Assembly: GCF_900168065.1 (NCBI RefSeq)
Contig: NZ_FUZZ01000003.1
Span: forward strand, 496,001-560,000
Reading direction: 5' to 3'
Origin: Chitinophaga ginsengisegetis
GTDB lineage: Bacteria; Bacteroidota; Bacteroidia; Chitinophagales; Chitinophagaceae
Length of the DNA: 64,000 nucleotides
Made by a program: the position numbers and the translations under genes. How positions within the stretch are numbered: the stretch's first letter is position 1; each line of letters starts with the position of its first letter. The notes beneath the pieces were generated by a model. The model had not been told where the DNA came from, did not search any database, and saw only the letters and a program-made list of their open reading frames with translations. This document shows positions 37,937 through 46,639 of the stretch, in pieces.

Positions 37937-38869
37937 ATGGAAAGAAGAAAATTCCTGCAAAACGGCACCCTGGCCGGTATTTCAGCACTGGCACTGGGAG
38001 GCATCAGCAACGCTGCGCAAGCGGCCAGCGCCAATAACGCCAGCGTGGCCGGAAAGCCGTTTAACATGAACTATGGCCCTCATGATGGCATGTTTAAAAA
38101 CAGTGCCAATGGCGGCAACTTCCTGGACCAGATAAAATATATGTACGACCAGGGATTCCGGTCTATCGAAGACAATGGCATGCTGGGGCGCTCTCCTGAG
38201 GAACAATCCAAAATAGGCGAACTCCTGAATAAACTGGGCATGACCATGGGCGTGTTTGTAGTAGATACCGGCAACAACTGGAAACCCTCCCTGGCCACAG
38301 GCAAACAGGAATTTAAAGAGGCCTTTATTAAAACCTGCAAAGCCAGCCTGGAAACAGCCAAACGTTGTAACGCCAAATGGGCCACCGTTGTACCCGGCTA
38401 CTTTGAACGGACGCTCCCGATCGGCGTTCAAACCGCACACGTAATCGATGCACTGCGCAGCGGCGCGGAAATCTTTGAACCGCATGGCCTCATCATGGTG
38501 CTGGAACCCCTGAGCGATAACCCCGACCTGTTTCTCCGTACCGCCGAACAAAGCTTTGAAATATGCAAAGCCGTGAAAAGTCCTTCCTGCAAAATTTTAT
38601 ACGACATCTACCATATGCAGCGTAATACCGGTAACCTCATTCCTGTAATGGACTGGTGCTGGGATGAAATTGCCTATATCCAGATCGGCGACAACCCCGG
38701 TCGTAAGGAACCTGGCACCGGCGAAATCAATTATAAAAACATCTTTAAACATCTCCACAACAAAGGATATAAAGGTGTACTGGGCATGGAACACGGGATC
38801 GCCGGAAAAGGAAAAGAAGGCGAAGACGCACTGATAAAGGCATACCGCGAAGCAGACAGTTTTATATAA
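37937..38869 (+). CDS. Secreted TIM-barrel protein (xylose isomerase-like/hydroxypyruvate isomerase family)
   Basis: The 310-residue protein has an MERRKFLQNGTLAGISALALGG Tat-type signal, then an AP-endonuclease-2-type TIM barrel. Metal-binding residues are visible in VLEPLSDNP (Glu), ILYDIYHMQ (Asp and His), YIQIGDNPG and the final GMEHG (Glu). Cytoplasmic homologues isomerise hydroxypyruvate. Exported forms beside Gfo/Idh and GMC enzymes are linked to processing of oxidised sugars. It is divergent from the SUMF1/Gfo/Idh operon, 178 bases away. Confidence 0.85.
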   Translation: MERRKFLQNGTLAGISALALGGISNAAQAASANNASVAGKPFNMNYGPHDGMFKNSANGGNFLDQIKYMYDQGFRSIEDNGMLGRSPEEQSKIGELLNKLGMTMGVFVVDTGNNWKPSLATGKQEFKEAFIKTCKASLETAKRCNAKWATVVPGYFERTLPIGVQTAHVIDALRSGAEIFEPHGLIMVLEPLSDNPDLFLRTAEQSFEICKAVKSPSCKILYDIYHMQRNTGNLIPVMDWCWDEIAYIQIGDNPGRKEPGTGEINYKNIFKHLHNKGYKGVLGMEHGIAGKGKEGEDALIKAYREADSFI

Positions 38870-38882
38870 ACAACTGATAAGT

Positions 38883-38921
38883 AGCTGTTGGTAACAAAAC
38901 ATTTACCTGTTACCAACAGCT
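38883..38921 (+). terminator. Terminator after the TIM-barrel gene
   Basis: A 13-bp perfect stem (38883-38895 with 38909-38921) has a 13-base loop and begins 13 bases after the stop. A T-rich stretch follows slightly downstream. Confidence 0.7.
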
Positions 38922-38975
38922 AAACTTTGCCATTCACTTTTTTTTTCGTTACCTTAACTAGTAAAATGACGTACA

Positions 38976-39326
38976 ATGGGTTTCCTGCTTCGTATACTAG
39001 TTAGTGCTTTAGCTGCCATGTTAACCGCCTACCTGCTGAAACCGGCAGTAAAAGTTGATAGCTTCATTACCGCGCTGATACTGGCGCTGGTGTTAGCGCT
39101 GTTAAATGCCCTGGTTAAACCCCTGCTCATTTTACTGACATTCCCGGTAACCATCGTTACCCTCGGGCTTTTTCTTTTTGTTATCAATGCACTGATCATT
39201 CTACTGGCCGCTAAACTGGTACCCGGTTTTAAAGTGGACGGTTTCTGGTGGGCCCTGCTTTTCAGTATAGTCATGACCGTAATCAACAGCGTCATGATCA
39301 GCCTTGCCGGCGGTAACAACGATTAG
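38976..39326 (+). CDS. Four-helix membrane protein of the 'phage holin family IV' type
   Basis: The 116-residue protein is almost wholly hydrophobic, with four predicted helices (about 2-22, 28-48, 52-80 and 88-111) and the conserved motif NALVKPLLILLTFPVTIVTLGLF. It resembles the YvlD/DUF360-type family, often mislabelled as a holin. It stands 34 bases before the E1 dehydrogenase start. Nothing else in the region is phage-like. Role unknown; envelope stress is the usual guess. Confidence 0.82.
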   Translation: MGFLLRILVSALAAMLTAYLLKPAVKVDSFITALILALVLALLNALVKPLLILLTFPVTIVTLGLFLFVINALIILLAAKLVPGFKVDGFWWALLFSIVMTVINSVMISLAGGNND

Positions 39327-39360
39327 CCCTTACCTTTACTGCCTGTTAAAAAGCCAATTC

Positions 39361-41334
39361 ATGCACTTTGACCGGTCAGACCTGAGCGATGCGCAATTAG
39401 TGTCTTTCTATAAAGCATTGGTATATCCACGGCTTATAGAAGAAAAAATGCTGTTGTTACTTCGACAGGGTAAAATAAGTAAATGGTTTTCAGGCATCGG
39501 CCAGGAGGCTATTGCCGTAGGCGCCACCCTGGCGCTGGAAGCAGACGAGTGGATACTTCCACTGCACCGCAACCTCGGCGTGTTTACCACCCGCGAAATG
39601 CCGCTCCACAAACTATTGCAGCAATGGCAGGGAAGCGAAGACGGCTACAGTAAAGGCCGCGAACGCTCCTTTCACTTTGGCAGCAGGCCACATCACATAT
39701 GTGGTATGATCTCCCATCTCGGGCCCCAGCTCTCCATTGCCGACGGCATTGCACTGGCACACCAACTGAAAAAAGAAGAAAAGGTATCCCTCACTTTTAC
39801 CGGCGAAGGCGGTACCAGCGAAGGAGAATTTCATGAAGCGCTCAATGTGGCCGCCGTATGGGGACTGCCGGTCATCTTCCTGATAGAAAATAATGGTTAC
39901 GGACTAAGTACTCCCGTCAGTGAACAATATCGCTGTGCCAGCCTGGTAGATAAAGCCATTGGCTACGGCATGGAAGGTGTACAGATAGATGGCAACAACC
40001 TGCTGGAAGTATATCAAACCATACGAACCGCAAGAACCTATGCCATCAGGGAACAGAAACCAGTACTGATAGAAGCCATGACCTTCCGCATGCGCGGCCA
40101 TGAGGAAGCCAGCGGCGTAAAATATGTGCCTCCGGCCCTGTTTGAGGAATGGGGTAAAAAAGATCCTATCACACAATATGAATCCTTCCTGGTACACGCA
40201 AACATACTTTCTGCAGAAAATATGTCCGCTATCCGGGAAGAACTGAAACATGAAATAGAAGTACAAGTGGCCGCGGGCCTTACCGATACCCCGTTTATTG
40301 CCAATACACAAACAGAACTAAATGACCTCTATGCCCCGGCTCCCGCTCCCATAGCCGCTTCGGGACCATCTTCAGAAAAGCGTTTTATCAATGCCTTGTC
40401 CGACGGTCTTAAACAGGCGATGGAGCAACACCCGGAGCTGATCCTGATGGGGCAGGACATTGCAGCCTATGGTGGGGCTTTTAAAATCACGGAAGGCTTC
40501 CTGGAACAGTTTGGCGCAAACAGGGTGCGCAATACCCCACTGTGCGAAAGCGCGGTGATCGGCGCTGCACTGGGCCTCTCCATCGGGGGATTCAAGAGCA
40601 TGGTGGAAATGCAGTTCGCTGATTTTGTGACCTGTGGCTTCAACCAGATTGTGAACAACCTGGCAAAAATACATTACCGCTGGGGCCAACCGGCAGATGT
40701 GGTGATCAGGATGCCCGCCGGTGGCGGCGTTGGTGCCGGTCCCTTCCACTCACAAACCAACGAAGCCTGGTTTACCCATGTACCCGGCCTGAAAGTGGTA
40801 TACCCTTCCAACCCTGCAGACGCCAAAGGCTTGCTCACTGCGGCTTTCGCCGACCCCAACCCCGTCATGTATTTCGAACATAAAGCGCTGTACCGCAGCA
40901 TCAGCGGACCGGTACCCGATAATTATTACACCCTGGAAATAGGGAAAGCTGCGCTGGTACAGCCCGGAGAAGATATCAGCATCATTACCTGGGGCAGCGG
41001 CGTACACTGGGCGCTGGACTACGCCCAACAACACCCGGCGCTTTCTATCGCTATCCTGGACCTGCGTACCCTGCTGCCTCTCGATTACGCGGCCATCCGC
41101 GAAATAGTAGCGGCAACCGGTAAAGTGCTGATCCTGCATGAAGACACGCTGACAGGCGGCTTTGGCGCGGAAATCAGCGCCTGGATCGCTGAACACTGCT
41201 TCCCTCTCCTGGATGCCCCGGTGATGCGGTGTGCCAGCCTGGATACCCCCGTGCCTTTTGCCGGCTCCCTGGAAAAAAATTTTCTCGCCAAAGCAAGGCT
41301 GGACAAGTACATACAGCAATTAACCAACTGGTAA
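39361..41334 (+). CDS. Fused alpha/beta E1 component of a 2-oxoacid dehydrogenase
   Basis: The 657-residue cytoplasmic enzyme joins an E1-alpha domain (about 1-310, with GEGGTSEGEFHEALNVAAVWGLPVIFLIENN as the thiamine diphosphate region) to an E1-beta domain (about 340-657, with MGQDIAAYGGAFKITEGF and EMQFADF). Both halves are usually separate genes in branched-chain or acetoin dehydrogenase complexes; Bacteroidota often carry this fusion. No E2 or E3 gene is adjacent. I use the ATG at 39361; an upstream TTG at 39304 would overlap the preceding gene. Substrate is probably branched-chain 2-oxoacids. Confidence 0.9.
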   Translation: MHFDRSDLSDAQLVSFYKALVYPRLIEEKMLLLLRQGKISKWFSGIGQEAIAVGATLALEADEWILPLHRNLGVFTTREMPLHKLLQQWQGSEDGYSKGRERSFHFGSRPHHICGMISHLGPQLSIADGIALAHQLKKEEKVSLTFTGEGGTSEGEFHEALNVAAVWGLPVIFLIENNGYGLSTPVSEQYRCASLVDKAIGYGMEGVQIDGNNLLEVYQTIRTARTYAIREQKPVLIEAMTFRMRGHEEASGVKYVPPALFEEWGKKDPITQYESFLVHANILSAENMSAIREELKHEIEVQVAAGLTDTPFIANTQTELNDLYAPAPAPIAASGPSSEKRFINALSDGLKQAMEQHPELILMGQDIAAYGGAFKITEGFLEQFGANRVRNTPLCESAVIGAALGLSIGGFKSMVEMQFADFVTCGFNQIVNNLAKIHYRWGQPADVVIRMPAGGGVGAGPFHSQTNEAWFTHVPGLKVVYPSNPADAKGLLTAAFADPNPVMYFEHKALYRSISGPVPDNYYTLEIGKAALVQPGEDISIITWGSGVHWALDYAQQHPALSIAILDLRTLLPLDYAAIREIVAATGKVLILHEDTLTGGFGAEISAWIAEHCFPLLDAPVMRCASLDTPVPFAGSLEKNFLAKARLDKYIQQLTNW

Positions 41335-41346
41335 CCGGCCGTTTGA

Positions 41347-41376
41347 TTGGGAATATGCATTGAAAGTTTTAATTTG
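41347..41376 (+). promoter_or_regulatory. Promoter of the small membrane protein gene
   Basis: TTG at 41347-41349, a 19-base spacer, and TTAATTTG at 41369-41376 match the Bacteroidota -33/-7 pattern with one mismatch. The start codon follows about 30 bases later. Confidence 0.6.
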
Positions 41377-41405
41377 CATCCGGAATAATATAAAATCATT
41401 ATACA

Positions 41406-41549
41406 ATGTTGATGAATCTTTTAACAGTAGTACACACCACCAATTTTTATAAAGTTGGCGATAGTATCGGAGGTTTCCTGGCTCCTGTGGCCATTATCAT
41501 TTTTGCTGCCATGTTTATCTACGCATGGGTTAAATACGCAAAAATCTAA
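41406..41549 (+). CDS. Small single-span membrane protein (47 residues)
   Basis: An ATG at 41406 opens a frame of 47 codons plus TAA (41547-41549). Residues 1-22 are polar to mixed (ending KVGDSIGG), and 23-41 are a continuous hydrophobic helix (PVAIIIFAAMFIYAWV) with a short basic tail (KYAKI). A matching promoter lies upstream and a perfect 22-bp hairpin terminator downstream, giving a complete small transcription unit. I know no family for it. A second ATG at 41412 is an alternative start. Confidence 0.65.
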   Translation: MLMNLLTVVHTTNFYKVGDSIGGFLAPVAIIIFAAMFIYAWVKYAKI

Positions 41550-41573
41550 TTGCAATAGTTTTTCACATCGCAT

Positions 41574-41620
41574 TATAAATAGAAGGGGCCATCTCAATGA
41601 GATGGCCCCTTCTATTTATA
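41574..41620. terminator. Very strong bidirectional terminator (22-bp perfect stem)
   Basis: Bases 41574-41595 pair perfectly with 41599-41620 across a three-base loop (AAT). The stem has a GC-rich middle and AT-rich ends, so each strand reads a T-rich arm end. It separates the small plus-strand gene from the minus-strand macro-domain gene. Confidence 0.9.
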
Positions 41621-41680
41621 AAGTTTCTTCAAACTTCCAGCTTTTCATGGTAAGCTGCGATAGCACGGAAGTATACCGGA

Positions 41681-42223
41681 TCACTCTTCCGGACGTATAT
41701 ACTGGTTATAATAGTGTTCGGTGTAACGCAAATTCTCTTCGTCAAAACATACCAGGATCACTTCTTCTATTTCTGTATTTTTCTCCAGGTATTTCACGAT
41801 GGTGTCCATCGCTATTTTTGCAGCAAGGTCTTTAGGAAAATGGTAGATGCCTGTACTGATATTAGGGAAGGCAATACTTTTCAAGTGGTGCCGGTCGGCC
41901 AACTCCAGTGAGTGCCGGTAGCAATTGGCCAACAGGATATCTTCTTCACGGGTGCCGTTGTTCCAAACCGGTCCTACCGTATGAATAACATGTTTTGCCG
42001 GTAAACGACCGGCAGTGGTAATAACCGCTTCGCCGGTTTTGCAGCCTCCCTGCCGGGCAACAATGGCCCTGCAATCATTGAGTATATCCGGCCCGCCGGC
42101 GCGATGAATGGCTCCATCCACACCACCTCCACCCAAAAGCGAAGAGTTGGCCGCGTTAACAATGGCATCTGCCTTTACTTTTGTGATGTCGCCCTGAATT
42201 ATGCTGATCTTTCTATATGCCAT
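41681..42223 (-). CDS. Macro-domain ADP-ribose hydrolase
   Basis: The 180-residue protein is a single macro domain. Seen are [36 protein letters not shown] (ADP-ribose pocket, catalytic Asn/Asp) and [12 protein letters not shown]. This MacroD-type form removes O-acetyl from O-acetyl-ADP-ribose or ADP-ribose from acidic residues. It lies 4 bases after the NYN-domain gene, in the same operon. Length fits stand-alone bacterial macro proteins. Confidence 0.93.
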   Translation of the reverse strand: MAYRKISIIQGDITKVKADAIVNAANSSLLGGGGVDGAIHRAGGPDILNDCRAIVARQGGCKTGEAVITTAGRLPAKHVIHTVGPVWNNGTREEDILLANCYRHSLELADRHHLKSIAFPNISTGIYHFPKDLAAKIAMDTIVKYLEKNTEIEEVILVCFDEENLRYTEHYYNQYIRPEE

Positions 42224-42227
42224 AGGA

Positions 42228-42980
42228 TTATACAGTTCTTACGTACACCAGCTTCCCGGTTTTCTTTCCACTTTCCCTGATATCTATTTCAAAGTCCGGA
42301 AAACTTTTCAGCAATTGCACCAGCTTATTGAATCCAAAGTTACGGGAGTCAAAATCGGGCTGTTTCTTCAAAAGCAGGTTACCAAGTTCTCCCAGGTATG
42401 CCCATCCGTCTTCATCTGCAATATCATTGATGCTGGTGGATATTAAAGATACCAGTTGCTTATCCGCTTTACTGATGCTGTTCCGTTTGTCTTTGGTAGT
42501 CTTTGTTGTTTTTTCAGTATCTGTTTTCTTTTCTCTGACCTGTAAAATTTCCAGGTAAATAAATTTGTCGCACGCGGCCCTGAACGCACTAGGCGTTTTT
42601 TGTTCTCCCATACCATATACAATCATCCCGGCCTCGCGCAGGCGGGTAGCCAATCGGGTAAAATCGCTGTCGCTGGATACGAGGCAAAAGCCATCCACCC
42701 TCCCGGTATACAGTATATCCATTGCATCAATGATCATGGCCGAATCGGTGGCGTTTTTACCGGAGGTATAACTGTATTGCTGGATGGGAGTGATCGCATA
42801 ATCGAGGAGTACCCCCTTCCATCCTACTACCGTGGGCTTCGTCCAGTCGCCGTAAATTCTTTTAAAGGTAGGATTACCATACTTGGCTATCTCTTCCAGC
42901 ATACCTTTAATATTGTGATACGGGATGTTATCAGCGTCTATCAGCACTGCCAGGCGGAGATCTTTCGTGGTGTTATCCAT
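42228..42980 (-). CDS. NYN (PIN-like RNase) domain protein with C-terminal OST-HTH/LOTUS domain
   Basis: The 250-residue protein starts at the ATG at 42980; the frame extends to 43076 but the conserved beginning [14 protein letters not shown] follows this ATG. The NYN/LabA domain carries Asp residues at [19 protein letters not shown] and nearby, forming the metal-dependent nuclease site. A Lys/Thr-rich linker (about 155-180) leads to the OST-HTH domain ([24 protein letters not shown]), which binds RNA. It is the first gene of a two-gene operon with a macro-domain protein. Confidence 0.9.
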   Translation of the reverse strand: MDNTTKDLRLAVLIDADNIPYHNIKGMLEEIAKYGNPTFKRIYGDWTKPTVVGWKGVLLDYAITPIQQYSYTSGKNATDSAMIIDAMDILYTGRVDGFCLVSSDSDFTRLATRLREAGMIVYGMGEQKTPSAFRAACDKFIYLEILQVREKKTDTEKTTKTTKDKRNSISKADKQLVSLISTSINDIADEDGWAYLGELGNLLLKKQPDFDSRNFGFNKLVQLLKSFPDFEIDIRESGKKTGKLVYVRTV

Positions 42981-43013
42981 TGTTTTAATTTTTGGGTTGA
43001 AGGGGAACATCAG

Positions 43014-43021
43014 CAAAGGTA
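43014..43021 (-). promoter_or_regulatory. -7 box TACCTTTG of the NYN/macro operon
   Basis: On the minus strand this is an exact TAnnTTTG match, 34 bases upstream of the ATG at 42980. It also supports that start over the longer frame to 43076. Confidence 0.55.
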
Positions 43022-43040
43022 GCCAATTGATGAAAACTAA

Positions 43041-43079
43041 AACGTGCCGGCTACAGTTATTTACTGCCACCAGCACGTT
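43041..43079 (-). terminator. Terminator of the dps gene
   Basis: AACGTGC (43041-43047) pairs with GCACGTT (43073-43079) and the minus-strand sequence continues TTAGTTTTC. It lies 21 bases after the stop of the Dps-family gene. Confidence 0.5.
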
Positions 43080-43099
43080 AGTTATTTTAAGTGCTTTGT

Positions 43100-43570
43100 T
43101 TAGCTCAGGTATGCGCGGATCATCCAGGCCAGCTTCATGTGCTTTTGCAGCATTTGGGTGGCAAAATCTGCGGCCCCTTTATCTTTGTATTTCTCATCAA
43201 ATTCGTCGATGAGCCTGCGCAGGTTGCGGATAATTGTTTCATGATCATCCAGTAATTCCTTGAGTTGTTTTTTCTGGTCGTTGGAATACTCAGATTCGAG
43301 CAGGTTGGTCAGTTTCAATACATCGGCGTAACGGCCTTCTGCGTAGTGTCCCAGTGAACGGATGTATTCTGCTACCTCATCACCAAAGTCCTGCAGCTCT
43401 TCATATTGTGCTTCATAGAACTTATGCATTTCCATGAAATTACTTCCTTCGATATTCCAATGGGAATTGCGTGTTTTAGCATAAATCAATAATTCATCAG
43501 CCAATACTTTATTGAGTTCTAGTGCTATTTTCTTTGTGTTTTCTGCTGAAACACCAATGTTTGCTTTCAT
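43100..43570 (-). CDS. dps: Dps family DNA-protection ferritin-like protein
   Basis: The 156-residue protein has the Dps four-helix pattern: LADELLIYAKTRNSHWNIEG (His/Trp of the dinuclear iron site), MHKFYEAQYEELQDFGDEVAEYIRSLG (Asp/Glu of the site) and HETIIRNLRRLIDEF. Dodecamers oxidise ferrous iron with peroxide and cover DNA in stationary phase. There is no long Lys-rich tail, so DNA binding may be weak. It is monocistronic. Confidence 0.93.
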   Translation of the reverse strand: MKANIGVSAENTKKIALELNKVLADELLIYAKTRNSHWNIEGSNFMEMHKFYEAQYEELQDFGDEVAEYIRSLGHYAEGRYADVLKLTNLLESEYSNDQKKQLKELLDDHETIIRNLRRLIDEFDEKYKDKGAADFATQMLQKHMKLAWMIRAYLS

Positions 43571-43710
43571 ATCATCGAGTTTTTTTGGTTACTATAAATT
43601 TAATATTTCCCTGATTAGCGGACTATGATGATTGTCATAATTTAACAACCGGTTAATATAAACAGACCACTACTGATTTTTGTTCATGAGATCGCCGGGG
43701 TGGCAATTAC

Positions 43711-43743
43711 TTTGCTAAAATTGTACCATAGTTCCTAATTTTG
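43711..43743 (+). promoter_or_regulatory. Promoter of the MFS transporter gene, possibly leaderless
   Basis: TTTG (43711-43714), a 21-base spacer and TAATTTTG (43736-43743) form a full-consensus Bacteroidota promoter. The expected transcription start (about 5-7 bases after the box) coincides with the ATG at 43749. Confidence 0.65.
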
Positions 43744-43748
43744 TGTGC

Positions 43749-44942
43749 ATGTATCAGTCGAAGGAAAGAATTTACACCCTGCATTTTATACTTCTTTGTC
43801 TTAGTAATGCGCTCTTTTCTGCCAGCTTCAATATGATGATCCCTGAGCTGCCGGCTTATCTTACCCGGATGGGCGGCGCCGATTACAAAGGATATATTAT
43901 TGGTCTGTTTACCTTAATGGCGGGGCTGTCGAGGCCATTCAGCGGAAAATTGACAGACACCATAGGACGTGTGCCTGTTATGATTTTCGGGTCGCTGGTA
44001 TGTGTGGTGTGCAGCCTGATCTATCCGTTGATCAGTTCTGTGGGTGCGTTTCTGTTACTGCGGTTCTTTCACGGATTTTCTACGGGGTTTAAGCCTACGG
44101 GCACTTCTGCCTACGTGTCTGATATGGTGCCGGTTACGCGGCGTGGCGAAGCGATGGGGATGGTGGGATTATTCAGTACCATTGGTATGGCTATGGGGCC
44201 GGCCATTGGCGGATATGTGGCGGTACGATGGAATATTAACATCATGTTCCAGTTGTCTGCTGTATTTGCGCTGTTGTCTGTGGTTATTCTTATAGGGATG
44301 AAAGAAACCCTTACCAATAAGCAGCCCTTCCGGTTTTCCCTGCTAAAGATTTCCGGTAATGAGATCTTTGAACCATTGGTATGGTCACCGGTGATCATTA
44401 CTTTCCTCACCTATTTCAGTTATGGCGCCATTCTCACTATCATACCGGATTTCAGCGCCTACCTGGGAATAAGCAATAAAGGGCTCTTCTTCACTTTCTT
44501 CACAGTCAGCTCCATCGGTATCCGGTTATTAGCGGGCAGGGTATCAGATCAGTTTGGCCGCGTACCTGTTTTAAAGATCTCCGCGCTGATGATGGCTGGC
44601 TCCATGCTGATGATGGCGCTGGCCCATAATAGCATATTACTCCTTTCCTCCGCAGTGGTATACGGAATTTCTGTGGGTCTCAACTCCCCTGCCGTTACTG
44701 CCTGGACGGTTGATCTGGGGCGGCCAGAACATCGTGGGCGCGCACTGGCCAGTATGTATATTGCCATGGAAGCCGGTATCGGCCTGGGAGCTTACTTTTC
44801 GGCTTTCATTTATAATAATCACGCCACCAATTTCCCGGTTACGTTCTATGTATTTGCCGCTATCACGATAATGGCTACTTTATATCTCAGTTTCATCTAT
44901 AAACCCAGGAAGGCAACTGATGCTGCTCCGCAGCAGTTGTAA
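43749..44942 (+). CDS. MFS transporter (drug/metabolite efflux type)
   Basis: The 397-residue membrane protein has 12 predicted helices. It shows the MFS signature GKLTDTIGRVP between helices 2 and 3 and its repeat GRVSDQFGRVP between helices 8 and 9. The pattern fits the DHA1 antiporter group. The substrate is unknown. I start it at ATG 43749 (MYQSKERIYT); a GTG six bases earlier lies inside the promoter box. It is divergent from dps. Confidence 0.9.
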   Translation: MYQSKERIYTLHFILLCLSNALFSASFNMMIPELPAYLTRMGGADYKGYIIGLFTLMAGLSRPFSGKLTDTIGRVPVMIFGSLVCVVCSLIYPLISSVGAFLLLRFFHGFSTGFKPTGTSAYVSDMVPVTRRGEAMGMVGLFSTIGMAMGPAIGGYVAVRWNINIMFQLSAVFALLSVVILIGMKETLTNKQPFRFSLLKISGNEIFEPLVWSPVIITFLTYFSYGAILTIIPDFSAYLGISNKGLFFTFFTVSSIGIRLLAGRVSDQFGRVPVLKISALMMAGSMLMMALAHNSILLLSSAVVYGISVGLNSPAVTAWTVDLGRPEHRGRALASMYIAMEAGIGLGAYFSAFIYNNHATNFPVTFYVFAAITIMATLYLSFIYKPRKATDAAPQQL

Positions 44943-45048
44943 TTTGCAGTCCCGGAAGATGTTCGCGGTAAAGCAGCGGATAGTAAAGGTGGTCCCATAG
45001 TTGCGCCTTCCCTCCGGCATCATTGATGCCCCTGCTTTTTCCTCCGCA

Positions 45049-46491
45049 CTATTCCACAACATCCGTGTCTGCAATCCCTTTTGCAGGAATTACAGTAATC
45101 TGCTCTTCATCAGGCAGTGACAGGTCTGCAGCCGGATCTGCTTTCAGATCTTTTGGCAGCACCTTCTTATTGTCAAGACCCAATTTGCGCATTCTTTCCG
45201 CACGGCCCACAAGATTGCCGTTACCGGTGGATAACTTATTCATGGCGCTTTCGTAAACATTCTGGCTGCGTTTCAGGTGTTCCCCGATCAGGCCCATATC
45301 TTCTGCAAAGCCCACAAACTTATCATACAAGGCGCTTCCCTGTCTTACAATTTCTTCCGCGTTCTTATTTTGTTTATCCAATCGCCACATATTATCAATC
45401 ACACGAAGTGTAGCCAGTAAAGATGGTACACTCACCAGTATGATCCTTTTACGGAAAGCGAAATCATACAAGTCTTCGTCCACCTGCATAATGGCCAGCG
45501 CATAAGCCGGCTCAATGGGGATAAACAACATCACAAAGTCGGTAGTGTTTTTATACAGCGTATGATAAGCTTTGGCACTTAGTTCGGTTACATGGTTTTT
45601 CACCGACTGCAGATGCATCCTGAGTGCCTGTTTCTTTTCATCTTCATTGGTGGCGCTGCAATACTGCTCATAGGCTTTCAGCGATACCTTGGAGTCAATC
45701 ACCAGTTGCCGGTTTTCCGGCAGCTGCAATACCAGGTCGGGTTTTCTCAGTTGCCCGGTTTCATCACGTTGCGCATCCTGTGTAAAATAATGCACCCCCT
45801 TTTCCAGCCCGGAAGCTTCCAATACCCTTTCCAGGATCATTTCCCCCCAGTTTCCCTGCTTCTTCGTATCTGCCTTCAGCGCATTCGTCAGGTTATTCGC
45901 TTCTTTGGACAGCGTTTGATTGAGCAGTAACAACCGCTGCAACTCATTCTTTAACTCGGTACGCTGCGCCGTTTCCGCTACCAGCGACTGCTGCACGCTA
46001 CTGCGGAAGTTGTCGATCTTCTCGGCCAGCGGCTTCAGTACATCATCCATTTTCACCTTGTTCTGCTCCATGAACGTACCGGAAATACGCTGTAACAGTT
46101 GCTGGGCAATATTTTCAAACTGGATTTTAAAATCCTGCTGCACCTGTTGCAACCGCTCCTTCTCCCCGCTCAACTGCAACTGGAGATATTTATTCTGCTC
46201 CATGATGCGGCCCTGCTCAGACATCAGCACCGAAAACTCTTCGTTTATCCGTTCCAGTTGCTCCTGCTTCTCTTTCACCAATGCCCCTTTATCATCCAGC
46301 ATATTCTGCAGGTATTGCTGCCGGGCTTCCAGCAGGTTATACTTTTCCTGCAGGGCCGCCTGGCTGGCCTGCCAAATACCCTGCTGCTGCGTCAGCACCG
46401 CCTCCTGGGCACGCTGTTGTTGTTTAGCAGCGAACAAAAGGTAGCCGAGCACCAGTATCACAATTCCCGAAATGACGATTAGTGTAATCAT
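45049..46491 (-). CDS. rmuC: DNA recombination protein RmuC
   Basis: The 480-residue protein has an N-terminal membrane helix (MITLIVISGIVILVLGYLLFAA), a long Gln/Glu-rich coiled coil (about 25-190), and a PD-(D/E)xK nuclease-like domain (KPDLVLQLPENRQLVIDSKVSLKAYEQY). RmuC limits inversions at short inverted repeats and acts against foreign DNA replication forks. I use the ATG at 46491; the frame extends to a TTG at 46512. The gene is monocistronic. Confidence 0.94.
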   Translation of the reverse strand: MITLIVISGIVILVLGYLLFAAKQQQRAQEAVLTQQQGIWQASQAALQEKYNLLEARQQYLQNMLDDKGALVKEKQEQLERINEEFSVLMSEQGRIMEQNKYLQLQLSGEKERLQQVQQDFKIQFENIAQQLLQRISGTFMEQNKVKMDDVLKPLAEKIDNFRSSVQQSLVAETAQRTELKNELQRLLLLNQTLSKEANNLTNALKADTKKQGNWGEMILERVLEASGLEKGVHYFTQDAQRDETGQLRKPDLVLQLPENRQLVIDSKVSLKAYEQYCSATNEDEKKQALRMHLQSVKNHVTELSAKAYHTLYKNTTDFVMLFIPIEPAYALAIMQVDEDLYDFAFRKRIILVSVPSLLATLRVIDNMWRLDKQNKNAEEIVRQGSALYDKFVGFAEDMGLIGEHLKRSQNVYESAMNKLSTGNGNLVGRAERMRKLGLDNKKVLPKDLKADPAADLSLPDEEQITVIPAKGIADTDVVE

Positions 46492-46580
46492 GATAATTTC
46501 CTCTGAAAGCAAAATAACTTATTACTACGCACTGAATCTGCGTTGCGGTGAATAGATAAACTTCTTCAAAAATCATTAAA

Positions 46581-46622
46581 AAAGCAGGAACAACCGGAAA
46601 TTGTTCCGCCCGTTCCTGCTTT
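46581..46622 (-). terminator. Terminator of the Kdo8N operon
   Basis: AAAGCAGGAAC (46581-46591) pairs with GTTCCTGCTTT (46612-46622), and an inner CGGAA pairs with TTCCG. On the minus strand a T-rich stretch follows. It begins 18 bases after the stop of the last operon gene. Confidence 0.8.
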
Positions 46623-46639
46623 CAATATAGTTAACCCAG

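Noticed and set aside
38976-39326. 'Phage holin' family names (also at 56185-56655) as evidence of a prophage
   Set aside because: These families are ordinary chromosomal membrane proteins, and no capsid, tail, integrase or lysis genes are nearby.
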